Shown: positions 55,560-63,838 of the stretch, in pieces
How the letters are laid out: the number at the start of each line of letters is the position of its first letter
Position numbering within the stretch: position 1 is the first letter of the stretch
Virus record (IMG/VR): IMGVR_UViG_3300045974_000132
Coordinates: 124,001-188,000 of that record
Direction: 5' to 3' (one strand)
Length of the DNA stretch: 64,000 nt
From: a virus
Notes under the pieces: model-generated
What the model was told of the DNA's origin: nothing
The model's input: only the letters and a program-made list of their open reading frames with translations
Databases searched by the model: none
Made by a program: the position numbers and the translations under genes

Positions 55560-55893
55560 GTTTGTTTTCGATAGGTAGTTTGGAGGACTTGATAAGAGGG
55601 AAGGCTATCTTGTTTGCTTTGTGTTCAAGAGCTTTAAGAACAGCTTCTTCAAGGATGCGATCCCAGTTTGCTTCAACGATCTTGCTGATTTTGGTAACGG
55701 CAGCATCGGAGCAGATCAATGCGGTTACCGTTTCTTCAACGGCCCCATAAGCAATGCCCTTAGTACCGCTGTACTTACCGTCATTGAATTGCGAGTTGAT
55801 TATTTGGATAGCTGTCGTCCGAGCTTCTTGCTCAATCTTTGCCTGAAGGTCTTTCTCGTTGATAGAGATAGCGATTGGGATCTTAACTTCCAT
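55543..55893 (-). CDS. Hypothetical protein, 116 aa
   Basis: ATG 55893 with AAGGA. Helical with an acidic start and basic tail; ends HEHNN. Overlaps both neighbours by 11-17 nt. Unknown. Confidence 0.6.
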   Translation of the reverse strand: MEVKIPIAISINEKDLQAKIEQEARTTAIQIINSQFNDGKYSGTKGIAYGAVEETVTALICSDAAVTKISKIVEANWDRILEEAVLKALEHKANKIAFPLIKSSKLPIENKHEHNN

Positions 55894-56644
55894 TTTCGTC
55901 ATCCTTGTTATAAGGGCCGGCATTACGCAAGCAGCTATTAATTTTGAAACCGATTACCCTAGTGTCTTCTTGAGCGAAGAGGTCTTCACGCAAAGATACA
56001 ATGTTATTGGTAATCTTCAGCAGGTTCTTGATCCAGCGAGACATGATAGCTGTATGGCTTGAAGACACCATTGCATCTTCTGGGAAACCAAGCAGCGGCT
56101 CAGAATGACGATTGGTAAAAGCTTCTTGCGTCCATTCTGTCTCAGCGCAGATTTCACCCAGGCGCTTACTACAGTCATGGGCCTTGTACATCAAGCAAGC
56201 AAGTTCTTCGGCTGACACAGATACCGTCATGTTCTTGATCTTACGGATTTCTTGCAGCTTGGCAGCACTGTCTTCAAAGTGTTCATCTGCAAGACTGAGG
56301 ACTCCAATGTACTCGCCTGGATTATCAGACCAGTCAGAGCAGTCATCGACAAGAACGCGCATGTCGTAACCAGTGTCACGATCAAAATCTTTTGTGATCC
56401 AAACGTCACCCATGCGAGAAGCGCCGGTCATGCGAAAACGTTTACCTTCATACGTGCAAAACAACTTGTGTTTTTTAATCCACTCAGGCCAATCCATTTG
56501 AAAGACAGCGGCCAGCCTGTATAAGAACAGACAGAAACGAGCATACTTTTGTCCAACAGATTGTTTGCCCGTATCAAAAGCATCCACCCAGTCATCTACA
56601 TGAGTAGGATCTTTCTTTTCTGCACTACTTTTGTTCTTTGTCAT
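55883..56644 (-). CDS. Hypothetical protein, 253 aa
   Basis: Soluble, mixed. Central beta-rich segment (YEGKRFRMTGASRMGDVWIT) and a helical C-terminal half. No motif recognised; overlaps both neighbours. Confidence 0.6.
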   Translation of the reverse strand: MTKNKSSAEKKDPTHVDDWVDAFDTGKQSVGQKYARFCLFLYRLAAVFQMDWPEWIKKHKLFCTYEGKRFRMTGASRMGDVWITKDFDRDTGYDMRVLVDDCSDWSDNPGEYIGVLSLADEHFEDSAAKLQEIRKIKNMTVSVSAEELACLMYKAHDCSKRLGEICAETEWTQEAFTNRHSEPLLGFPEDAMVSSSHTAIMSRWIKNLLKITNNIVSLREDLFAQEDTRVIGFKINSCLRNAGPYNKDDENGS

Positions 56645-57161
56645 TTTGTTCTTTCAAGTTCACGTTTGAAGTAAAGTTAGGTTTGAGCTTTTCCAGAAGT
56701 TCTGGTGTAAACTCAATAATTTCAACAGGCTTACGTATGCAAGTACGAAAAATCCGTGACTGAGATTGAAACTCCTCGAGCGAAGAACCGTAGCCTGTTT
56801 TATAAAACTTTTCGCCAGGTGCAGTTTTTAGTATCTGCTCAATAGACTTTGAAAGGTCTACCTTCGCACGACTATTAACAATGCCTAGACCGTAACGCTT
56901 GTTCCACTTTTTTTGAATACGCTTGTGGTACGTTTCAGACATCCAGCGTTTCTTTTTGTGTTGCCTGCCGTACATTGAATAGTACGCATTCTTCATTGAC
57001 TGGTCACGTATAGAATGACCGTGCAACCGCTTTACAACTGAAGCTTTCCCAGCTTGATTGGGAATATGGAATACTGCTTTTCCTCCCATTGCACGAAGAT
57101 CAGCAAGCATCTTTTCTTGATAAGGATGAAGAGGGAATGAAGTACCTATGTCAGCAATCAT
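56625..57161 (-). CDS. Hypothetical protein with Q-motif-like start, 178 aa
   Basis: ATG 57161. HPYQEKMLADLRAMGGKAVF then HIPNQAGKASVVKRL recalls the Q motif and Walker A of terminases or helicases, but the P-loop Lys/Ser and later motifs do not follow; the rest is basic (GRQHKKKRWMSETYHKR). May be a degenerate or unrelated DNA-binding protein. Confidence 0.5.
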   Translation of the reverse strand: MIADIGTSFPLHPYQEKMLADLRAMGGKAVFHIPNQAGKASVVKRLHGHSIRDQSMKNAYYSMYGRQHKKKRWMSETYHKRIQKKWNKRYGLGIVNSRAKVDLSKSIEQILKTAPGEKFYKTGYGSSLEEFQSQSRIFRTCIRKPVEIIEFTPELLEKLKPNFTSNVNLKEQNDKEQK

Positions 57162-57456
57162 CTTCGTCATCGTCATCATCCTCGATTTCAATCTCTTCAT
57201 CGTTTTCATCTTCTTCGGATTGAAGCATGTCTGTTACGAACTGAAGAGTTTCAGGTGTTGCACGACTAACTAGTTCAAGGTGTTCTGGATCATACCAAGA
57301 ACAACCGTTAACGGCATACTGCAAGCAACCGCCGTCAAGGGAAGCATCTGACACAACAAAAAAGTCACCACTAGGTGTAAACTTCCTGTCAGTAGTTGAT
57401 TGCTCAGTGAAGTTGACAACGTCACCGATTGCAAGAGATACACAAACTTCAGGCAT
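57151..57456 (-). CDS. Hypothetical protein with acidic tail, 101 aa
   Basis: ATG 57456 follows GGGAG. Beta-rich domain with two Cys and an acidic C-terminal run (EIEIEDDDDDEDDC). Overlaps the next gene by 11 nt. Confidence 0.6.
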   Translation of the reverse strand: MPEVCVSLAIGDVVNFTEQSTTDRKFTPSGDFFVVSDASLDGGCLQYAVNGCSWYDPEHLELVSRATPETLQFVTDMLQSEEDENDEEIEIEDDDDDEDDC

Positions 57457-57457
57457 T

Positions 57458-57706
57458 TTAATTACTCCCAATATAGGAATTCAGAAGAGTACGTGCATGT
57501 AAAACAGATGTATTCCACTCACCTGCAATGGATACATACAGTAAGTCTTTAGCACACTCACGGAGGCGCGTTTCAGACAGATCATACGCCAGACACCAAT
57601 ACAAACGAGCAGGTGTCTTTGTCCAGTATTCGCCAAATTGATGTTCAAGTGTTACAGCATTCCACTTTGCAAGAAACTCTTCAGGCGTCTTTACTTCACC
57701 GGCCAT
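57458..57706 (-). CDS. Hypothetical protein, 82 aa
   Basis: ATG 57706 with AGGAG. Helical, with LYWCLAYDLSETRLRECAKD. Unknown. Confidence 0.6.
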   Translation of the reverse strand: MAGEVKTPEEFLAKWNAVTLEHQFGEYWTKTPARLYWCLAYDLSETRLRECAKDLLYVSIAGEWNTSVLHARTLLNSYIGSN

Positions 57707-57707
57707 A

Positions 57708-58250
57708 CTAGTCTCCTGTGATGAAAGCGATTTCGTGAATGATAGGATGAACGATACGCACAGGCCATACGTCAGAGTCACCGTCGATGTATCGAATAGC
57801 ATCTTCCACCGTATTGAAATCACCTACGTGATTCTCGTAATAGCCTTCGCCGTCAGGTTGTGAGAAGATAGCGATAGGTGAGCGACAAGCACCTTCGCTT
57901 ACGCCTATCGTACTCATTGAAACTTGATACCCTTTGTAAGCAAACTGGGCACACGCATCAATGGGATTGTTCTTGTCGAGAATGACAAAGTCCTGAACAG
58001 GTCGATAACGTGCAAGCCAACGATCTTGCAATTCATTGTAGTTATATCGTTCATTCAAAAATTTGAAGTGAGGAGTGTCATCATCAGCCCAAGTATAAGT
58101 AGCAAAGGGCTCCTTGGAGTAATGAATCGTTACACCGTCACCTGCAAACATAACGGTTTCAACAATATGAAGAGGGATGCCGATTTTGCTGAGTTGATAC
58201 AAAAGCTTGCCTGCACAGCGACCAGCACTGCGATATTCACCATAAGCCAT
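57708..58250 (-). CDS. Hypothetical protein, 180 aa
   Basis: ATG 58250, with GGAAG upstream. Mixed fold with FATYTWADDDTPHFKFLNER, two Cys and a C-terminal VWPVRIVHPIIHEIAFITGD. Unknown family. Confidence 0.6.
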   Translation of the reverse strand: MAYGEYRSAGRCAGKLLYQLSKIGIPLHIVETVMFAGDGVTIHYSKEPFATYTWADDDTPHFKFLNERYNYNELQDRWLARYRPVQDFVILDKNNPIDACAQFAYKGYQVSMSTIGVSEGACRSPIAIFSQPDGEGYYENHVGDFNTVEDAIRYIDGDSDVWPVRIVHPIIHEIAFITGD

Positions 58251-58479
58251 TTTGTTTTCTTCCAAAATTGTTTTGTTGACCTTTGAGGCGCCGGGCGTCA
58301 GATTCGAGTTTGAGGATACGCTTTTCCAACGCTTCTTTATCTTCCTTGAAACTCGCTTCTGCTTTATCGACAGATGAACCTGTCCCGCAGTCTTGTTGCC
58401 ATCCATACTGCTTTGCAGATTCTTCAAAAGAGTCAACAAGCTTTTGTGAAGTCTTACTGAGTTTGATTTTCGCAGCCAT
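58237..58479 (-). CDS. Hypothetical coiled-coil protein, 80 aa
   Basis: ATG 58479 with GAGGAG. Charged helix (KEDKEALEKRILKLESDARR) predicts coiled coil; basic end. Overlaps the next gene by 14 nt. Confidence 0.6.
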   Translation of the reverse strand: MAAKIKLSKTSQKLVDSFEESAKQYGWQQDCGTGSSVDKAEASFKEDKEALEKRILKLESDARRLKGQQNNFGRKQNGLW

Positions 58480-58492
58480 TTTGTTTCTCCTC

Positions 58493-58798
58493 TTAGTAGT
58501 CGATGCTTTCGCCAAGGCCAGAAAGAGCGCAGGCCAAGGTCATGTAGTTGCTACCAAGCTTTGATATAGCTGCCGACAGCTTGATTGCAGAGTGAGCAAT
58601 GTCACTACCTGAAAGAGGCACCTGAAACCCTTCATGGCCTGCAAGAGCTTTACTCATGGTATTCAAGTAGATTGACGTAGTTTGGTGTGCGCAGGCTGCT
58701 TCACCCTGTGCTTCCTTGATTGCAGTAACGATTGCTTGCACTGTTGTATCCTTATCGTGCCAACTAGCAATTGTAAGGAGTTCAGCTTGAGTGGTCAT
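58493..58798 (-). CDS. Hypothetical helical protein, 101 aa
   Basis: Small-residue-rich helices (AHSAIKLSAAISKLGSNYMT). Start overlaps the upstream stop (ATGA). No family. Confidence 0.6.
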   Translation of the reverse strand: MTTQAELLTIASWHDKDTTVQAIVTAIKEAQGEAACAHQTTSIYLNTMSKALAGHEGFQVPLSGSDIAHSAIKLSAAISKLGSNYMTLACALSGLGESIDY

Positions 58799-59388
58799 AA
58801 GAAAGCATTCCCAGGAAGAGTTTCAAGAATAAGAATTACGGGAGTGATAACAACAGCCGTCGCATACGATATTGAATCGTTGTGCCCACCACCCGTCGAT
58901 ACTTCCTTGAAAGAGACAGTCAAGCATCTGGGCACTTCTACTGTACCCTTAGTCATATAAAGAGAAGCTTGAACAATCCCCATTTCATAGTCTTCAAGGA
59001 AGTCGCGCATCCGCTCTTTGAATAATTCAGGGAACTTAATTTCAGAAGTTTGCCCATCGACAAAAGCAAATGTACCCATGCCTGCTTTGTCACGTACCCA
59101 CTTAACTTCAGTAGGCTTACCGGAAGCTGGATCGAAAGCAGAAGCTTTTGCAGTTGCGTACTTGGGAGTTTCAATAAGATCGTGCAACAGCGCAAGAACT
59201 TCATCGAAGTTGGAAGACTTCTTAATCTGGTCAGCAAGAGCTTTCCACTCCTTGCGAACCCTCCTCGTACCGATAGTGGGAAGAAGAGTCTTCACTTCTT
59301 CAACAGACGGTTTGATCTTTGGAGCGGGCACAGCTTTCAGAATTTTAAAAGCGTCAACCAGAACATTGGGTTTCTTAGTAACAGGCAT
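58795..59388 (-). CDS. Hypothetical protein, paralogue of 54786-55559
   Basis: 197 aa. Shares the RRVRKEWKALADQ core and following LHDLIE segment with its paralogue and the order of later elements. Basic Pro-rich N-terminus. Unknown function. Confidence 0.65.
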   Translation of the reverse strand: MPVTKKPNVLVDAFKILKAVPAPKIKPSVEEVKTLLPTIGTRRVRKEWKALADQIKKSSNFDEVLALLHDLIETPKYATAKASAFDPASGKPTEVKWVRDKAGMGTFAFVDGQTSEIKFPELFKERMRDFLEDYEMGIVQASLYMTKGTVEVPRCLTVSFKEVSTGGGHNDSISYATAVVITPVILILETLPGNAFL

Positions 59389-59406
59389 GGTAAATCTCCA
59401 GACGTT

Positions 59407-60276
59407 TTATTGTTGCAGTTTGCGACGCAGATAAGGATACTCAAGGGCTAAGATTTCGCGCAACTCGCGGTCATCATTCAGCCTAAACCAATTCGCTTGT
59501 TTCAAAATCATTTCTTCAGAGCCGCTCTTGATAAACATCGCAACAGCAAGCACCTGATCTAACATAGGCGTGTCTTTCATATACACGCACAGGTTTGCTA
59601 CATGCACATCAGACTTAGTGTGCAGAGACAAAGCATAGGGTGTGCTATGCCCAGGCCGCTCTGTTCTGTCCATTACGCTATGATACGCTTTCTTGATTAC
59701 AAACTTGAACAGACTTTCAGGGTGTGCAACTTCTACAGTGTCACCCTTCAAGAATATTCTTGCTTCTTCCTCAAAGCCTACGTTCAGCATAAGCTTCAAG
59801 GCACGCTTGATCGAACTCTTTGTTCTACGCTCTCTCGCAAGTGCAACCTTCTTTGCAATCTGGAAGCCAGCCCTGTTAATCGGCGGACTAACTCCTGCAT
59901 TGTATATGAAATAGTTTGTACCATTGATTGCAATACTACCTTGAACAATTGCAGTGCTGCTAGTAGTGGTGGGTACGAATATCCCACTACCACCTGAAAC
60001 ATAAAAGCCGTTAGTCGTAGCAGCAGTTGAAGTAGTGCTTACAAGGATGTTAGTCGAAGTGGCTGTCTGATAAAAGCGAATGTCAGTACCGTTTGAGGGA
60101 ACTAGCATATAGCCATTTACAACCAAGTTGCTGCCTGGAGTAGTTACACAAGCTGCTTCTATCTCAGGTGGAATCCTACTCGATACTATCTGAAGTGAAT
60201 TCGCTTCAATAGCAGCATTAAACAACCCAGCAGCTACTGGCGGATTTTGATAGGTTGTTTGTGCTTGAACAGGCAT
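59407..60276 (-). CDS. Hypothetical protein, two-part, 289 aa
   Basis: Residues 1-140 are Ser/Thr/Gly-rich beta sequence (STSTNILVSTTST-like, FYVSGGSGIFVPTTTSSTAI) resembling phage structural repeats; residues 150-289 are charged alpha/beta (EEARIFLKGDTVEVAHPESL). Possibly a fusion of two genes or a virion protein. No family recognised. Confidence 0.6.
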   Translation of the reverse strand: MPVQAQTTYQNPPVAAGLFNAAIEANSLQIVSSRIPPEIEAACVTTPGSNLVVNGYMLVPSNGTDIRFYQTATSTNILVSTTSTAATTNGFYVSGGSGIFVPTTTSSTAIVQGSIAINGTNYFIYNAGVSPPINRAGFQIAKKVALARERRTKSSIKRALKLMLNVGFEEEARIFLKGDTVEVAHPESLFKFVIKKAYHSVMDRTERPGHSTPYALSLHTKSDVHVANLCVYMKDTPMLDQVLAVAMFIKSGSEEMILKQANWFRLNDDRELREILALEYPYLRRKLQQ

Positions 60277-60277
60277 A

Positions 60278-60766
60278 CTAGCCTCCTGCGAGTGGCCTTA
60301 CTGCAAGGCTTTGCTCTTCCATAACATCTTCTGCTTTGCTGAGGCGCTTGATAGCGTCCATCGTGCGATTCTTGGACTGACGTTTGCTCAAATGCGCGTG
60401 GCCGTCACGAACGGCAGACGCAACATCAACGTCGTCCATTGCTTTGGTGAAGCGTTCAAAATCTTCGTCGGAGATGATAAGCGATTCGAGCTTATCCAGA
60501 TTCTTCTCAGTGACCTTGACTTCACGGTACATACGAAGAAGCGGAATCTTTCTCGTAGTGAAGAACGTAAAACCCTCAGCCATTTTCTTGCGAACCATTT
60601 CGAGAATCTTTTCACGGTTCTGTTCGTCCCAGGTGAGCGTAATGTCACCGGACATATTCATAAACGTGATACACGGAATGTCCTTCAGATGCTCTTGAGC
60701 AACCTGCTCGGCATCACAATCAGGGCAGACAACATTGTTAGTACGACCATGCTTTTCACAAGACAT
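60278..60766 (-). CDS. Hypothetical protein with N-terminal zinc knuckle, 162 aa
   Basis: ATG 60766 with AAGGAG. Begins MSCEKHGRTNNVVCPDCDAE (C-H-C-C zinc site). Remainder charged and helical, with ITLTWDEQNREKILEMVRKK. Possibly nucleic-acid-binding. Confidence 0.65.
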   Translation of the reverse strand: MSCEKHGRTNNVVCPDCDAEQVAQEHLKDIPCITFMNMSGDITLTWDEQNREKILEMVRKKMAEGFTFFTTRKIPLLRMYREVKVTEKNLDKLESLIISDEDFERFTKAMDDVDVASAVRDGHAHLSKRQSKNRTMDAIKRLSKAEDVMEEQSLAVRPLAGG

Positions 60767-60851
60767 TTGGAACTCCTTCAAGGACAATGAATAATGCCCA
60801 GCTAAAATGAACTCTAGCTGGGCAATTTTACTACACTATCTATTTACAGTA

Positions 60852-61115
60852 TTAGCGGTCTTCCGCTGCAATCAAGTCCTTGTGGATTTCAATTGACAGC
60901 TTACCCGTCACACTGAGCTTGCAGGTTGCAATCAGAAAGCCGAAATTGGAATTGCTGAACTCCACAACGTCCCCCGGCTGGCCTTCCAGAATTGCCAGTC
61001 CTACTGCGCGAGGGATTGCTGTGGAGATTTTCACGTAGTAACGTGACCAGACAAGTTCTTTACCGCGATGCAGTTGTGCCAAAATGGGACGCTTGTGATG
61101 CTTAACAGCAGGCAT
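60852..61115 (-). CDS. Hypothetical protein, 87 aa
   Basis: Basic beta-rich small protein; FGFLIATCKLSVTGKLSIEI. ACTGTAAA directly follows its stop codon. The next upstream gap (61116-61209) contains TTGACA but no matching -10 box. Confidence 0.65.
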   Translation of the reverse strand: MPAVKHHKRPILAQLHRGKELVWSRYYVKISTAIPRAVGLAILEGQPGDVVEFSNSNFGFLIATCKLSVTGKLSIEIHKDLIAAEDR

Positions 61116-61209
61116 TTTATTCTTCCTTGACGTTGTGGGAGTGAAAGTGAAAGTTTCAACAAAATGATGTAGGATACTCGATACTGACTTGAATACCCTA
61201 CCGCGTTTG

Positions 61210-61545
61210 TCAACTACCTGATCGACTCAACGTTACGTGATACGGTTCTTTGGGATGATTCTCAAAGCAGGTAGCACAGAATAACACGCGCCATTCAAGC
61301 TGCACTTCAATAACAGCAGCAGACTCCGCACTGACCAGCCACGCAAGGAGCAACTTGCTATCAAGACTGCTTCCATCTGTATAGAAAGCGGGATCAAAAG
61401 CCCCATTCATTTCCAGATACAGTGCAGTTTGCTCCTTCAGCTTGGTTTGAAATGCTGCAAGCTTAGGTGAGCGTAAGATCGCTTTGTCTGCAATTTTTCT
61501 AGCACCTGCTACAATCTCATCCCAATTCATCGGGGGCTTTTCCAT
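61210..61545 (-). CDS. Hypothetical protein, 111 aa
   Basis: ATG 61545 with AAAAGGAG, overlapping the previous gene end. Contains CATCFENHPKEPYHV near the C-terminus, a possible Cys/His site. Unknown. Confidence 0.65.
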   Translation of the reverse strand: MEKPPMNWDEIVAGARKIADKAILRSPKLAAFQTKLKEQTALYLEMNGAFDPAFYTDGSSLDSKLLLAWLVSAESAAVIEVQLEWRVLFCATCFENHPKEPYHVTLSRSGS

Positions 61546-61546
61546 T

Positions 61547-61798
61547 TCAAAACTCCTTTTTAGGGTTACGATACACCACTTGTTCCAGAAGCGGTGCAAT
61601 GTCTGCATCAAGAGCAACTTCGCGCATTTCAAGTTCGTCGCGCTTGGCCAACAACGGCGCAATTTGCTCAACCATGATTATTCGGATTTGAAGATCAACT
61701 GCTCTACGTGCAGCAGCAACCCTTTGACGCTCAGAATCCAGGATTGCAATCTTCAGCCCTTCTGCACTAACTTTTGATTCCTGGATAACATAATTCAC
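61547..61798 (-). CDS. Hypothetical coiled-coil protein with GTG start, 83 aa
   Basis: GTG 61798 follows AAGGAC, which is part of the upstream gene end. Long amphipathic helix (ERQRVAAARRAVDLQIRI). Unknown. Confidence 0.6.
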   Translation of the reverse strand: MNYVIQESKVSAEGLKIAILDSERQRVAAARRAVDLQIRIIMVEQIAPLLAKRDELEMREVALDADIAPLLEQVVYRNPKKEF

Positions 61799-61800
61799 AG

Positions 61801-62256
61801 TTAGTCCTTCCACTTATTGTTAACAGCATCCACCTGACGTTCACCCCACTGCAATTCAATGGCACCTTCTTTCACAGCAGGGAGTTCAGACATAGGCACA
61901 ACATAAACGGGATACATAGTAATACCCATTTTGTAAAACTTCACCATACGATGATGGCCGTCTATTGGGCACATACCACCACCGCGTTCTTCTGATAAGG
62001 GTGTAACAAACCCAGGTAGCTTATAATGATCTATGTTAAGCTGCTCAACCCGAGCTTCGTCGATTTCACGCTTCTCATACAAGAAGTCAATTACCTCTTT
62101 AGACAAGAAGATATTTGTTTGTGTCCACTTATCAGGGTTTGCACTCACAGCTTCCCGCAAACTGCTAACATCAACGACAAAGGGAATGTCAGAGGATGTG
62201 AATGTCTCTCTTGCCAGCCCAGCTTCGATCAAAGCCATTGCTTCACTTTTAGTCAT
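61801..62256 (-). CDS. ParB/Srx-like domain protein
   Basis: 151 aa. GGGMCPIDGHHRMVKFYKMG then YPVYVV matches the ParB/sulfiredoxin nuclease-like core (DGHHR). Upstream helices SLREAVSANPDKWTQTNIFL frame the domain. Phage ParB-like proteins may act as nucleases or CTPases; no partner ParA is nearby. Confidence 0.75.
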   Translation of the reverse strand: MTKSEAMALIEAGLARETFTSSDIPFVVDVSSLREAVSANPDKWTQTNIFLSKEVIDFLYEKREIDEARVEQLNIDHYKLPGFVTPLSEERGGGMCPIDGHHRMVKFYKMGITMYPVYVVPMSELPAVKEGAIELQWGERQVDAVNNKWKD

Positions 62257-62319
62257 TATGCCACCTCTTAGAAAGACTTAATCAAGTAGCCTGTTTCCAA
62301 GCTACTCTGTTAAATAGTT

Positions 62320-62802
62320 CTACGGCTTTTGGTCAGATCGGAGTACTACCATTTGTTCTGACATACCATAGTTATGAAGAATAACACGGCATTGCGATTG
62401 AGCATAGTGAGATTGTAAAAACTCACATGTAACATCCCGCGTATCGAGCCATCTTGGGCCTTCTTTACTAAACCACTTCTTGCGCGAACTGGAATAGATA
62501 GCGTAGGTGAAGGGCTGTTCAGCGGCTTCATAAAGATCGTCAGCAGGGCCACCTTCTGCATCAGTTTCATTCAATGCGAGTTCGGCTGCACAGTCTTCAG
62601 CAACCTCACGACCGAATTCTTCGCAATACAGAATACCGACGCGCTCATACGAGTCAGGCAGGCCTTCTGCTTCTTTCACAACAAGGCAGCCTTTGTGGTC
62701 GGGCGTATCGTAGTGAATCTCGAAAGCGCCGTCTGTTTCAAACAACTCGACGCGCAAAGCTTGCCCAGGCTTCAGAGTAACGACAACAGGTTCAAGTTTC
62801 AT
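62320..62802 (-). CDS. Hypothetical protein, 160 aa
   Basis: Acidic, mixed alpha/beta protein; likely transcribed from the promoter at 62971-62999. GGGGAAG ribosome site. No motif recognised. Confidence 0.65.
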   Translation of the reverse strand: MKLEPVVVTLKPGQALRVELFETDGAFEIHYDTPDHKGCLVVKEAEGLPDSYERVGILYCEEFGREVAEDCAAELALNETDAEGGPADDLYEAAEQPFTYAIYSSSRKKWFSKEGPRWLDTRDVTCEFLQSHYAQSQCRVILHNYGMSEQMVVLRSDQKP

Positions 62803-62970
62803 TTACTTCCCCTTATTAAGTAATGGACTTATGTCCAATGTACCGCCTGCTTCAACTACGGCACGCATTAAAGTCAACCAACTAGGAACTACCCAGCCTT
62901 CGGGTGTAAATTTTGCAAACACACATTCGAGTCTGTCTACCTGCTCTATGGTACAGTGCAATGTAATCAT
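62803..62970 (-). CDS. Possible small protein, 55 aa
   Basis: Open frame from ATG 62970 with protein-like sequence (FAKFTPEGWVVPSWLTLMRA). No ribosome site; the -10 box of a strong promoter touches the ATG, so the promoter transcript would begin inside the frame. It could only be translated from read-through RNA or from an inner start. Confidence 0.35.
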   Translation of the reverse strand: MITLHCTIEQVDRLECVFAKFTPEGWVVPSWLTLMRAVVEAGGTLDISPLLNKGK

Positions 62971-62999
62971 AGTATATCATATTTCGTCAGAAATGTCAA
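62971..62999 (-). promoter_or_regulatory. Near-consensus sigma70 promoter
   Basis: Minus strand TTGACA (62994-62999), 17-nt spacer, TATACT (62971-62976). It overlaps the last codons of the 62977-63264 gene and drives the genes below it. Confidence 0.8.
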
Positions 63000-63264
63000 G
63001 CCCTTCAATATCGCACTCATAGACGACGTAATGCCCAGCATTCTTGTAGTCAATAGACATGAAGACCACAACATGGTTGAAGTTGTAGAACAGCATATCG
63101 CAGGGAATCAGGTCTGTAAAGACAACCTGAAAAGGAAGCTTAGGAATTACTTCCTTTATCTTTGCCAGAAATTCTTTACGCCCTTGATGCGGATCACTAT
63201 GAACGAGTTGCTCAACCAACTCCGAAAGTTCGCGTGCTTTTACTTCAATCCAAGAGGCTGCCAT
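62977..63264 (-). CDS. Hypothetical protein, 95 aa
   Basis: ATG 63264 with GAGGA. Helical N-terminus and beta-rich C-terminus (FYNFNHVVVFMSIDYKNAGH). Its last codons double as a promoter. Unknown. Confidence 0.65.
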   Translation of the reverse strand: MAASWIEVKARELSELVEQLVHSDPHQGRKEFLAKIKEVIPKLPFQVVFTDLIPCDMLFYNFNHVVVFMSIDYKNAGHYVVYECDIEGLDISDEI

Positions 63265-63274
63265 GATAAAGTCC

Positions 63275-63376
63275 TCAGAAAACCAACGTTGCAAGCAAAG
63301 CAATACCGGGCAAAGGTTTGCCGGCAACAATAAGGTATATAGCAATTATAAGTTGTACTACGACACGAAGTGTCAT
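63275..63376 (-). CDS. Small hydrophobic peptide, 33 aa
   Basis: ATG 63376 follows AGGAGAAAC. MTLRVVVQLIIAIYLIVAG then KPLPGIALLATLVF: two short membrane segments. Strong ribosome site supports it as a real gene. Confidence 0.6.
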   Translation of the reverse strand: MTLRVVVQLIIAIYLIVAGKPLPGIALLATLVF

Positions 63377-63442
63377 TTTGTTTCTCCTAGAAAACTTAAT
63401 CAGGTGCTCGATAAAGAACACCCTGTTAAGCCTACTAGAACT

Positions 63443-63838
63443 CTAGTCAAACAGCTTGCCCAAAGAAGGGAAGTCTTCATTGCTGCGAAGCATGCGGTGC
63501 ATCAAACGCTGATGGTGCAGAGCAATACGCAGGCCGTTAAGCATCTTGAGTTCTTCGACAGAGACTTTACCGTCCTTGCCGTCAGCAGAATAACTGTAGA
63601 TGTAGAACGTCCCCTTCGTTTGCCCGATCTTGAGTTTGGCACAAGAAGTCAGGCAGTATTCAAAGAACGATTCTTTACCAGAGCGGTAAGCACGGAACTG
63701 CTGTTCCAGACGTTCTGCTTCCCACTTCGGAAAGCGATGGGTGACGCTCAGAATTTCGGCCATCATCTTGTCAGTGCAGTCGATCTTGATAGCACCAAAC
63801 TGCTCGACACGCTGGCCCTTCTTGTAATGAATTTTCAT
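63443..63838 (-). CDS. Hypothetical protein, 131 aa
   Basis: ATG 63838 overlaps the upstream stop (ATGA). Mixed fold, basic, with YCLTSCAKLKIGQ and a C-terminal helix containing HHQRLMHRML. Unknown. Confidence 0.6.
   Translation of the reverse strand: MKIHYKKGQRVEQFGAIKIDCTDKMMAEILSVTHRFPKWEAERLEQQFRAYRSGKESFFEYCLTSCAKLKIGQTKGTFYIYSYSADGKDGKVSVEELKMLNGLRIALHHQRLMHRMLRSNEDFPSLGKLFD

Noticed and set aside
56625-57161. Terminase or helicase gene
   Set aside because: Only a Q-motif-like start and a defective P-loop are present; no Walker B or later motifs.
61116-61209. Promoter with TTGACA near 61190
   Set aside because: No acceptable -10 box at 16-18 nt.
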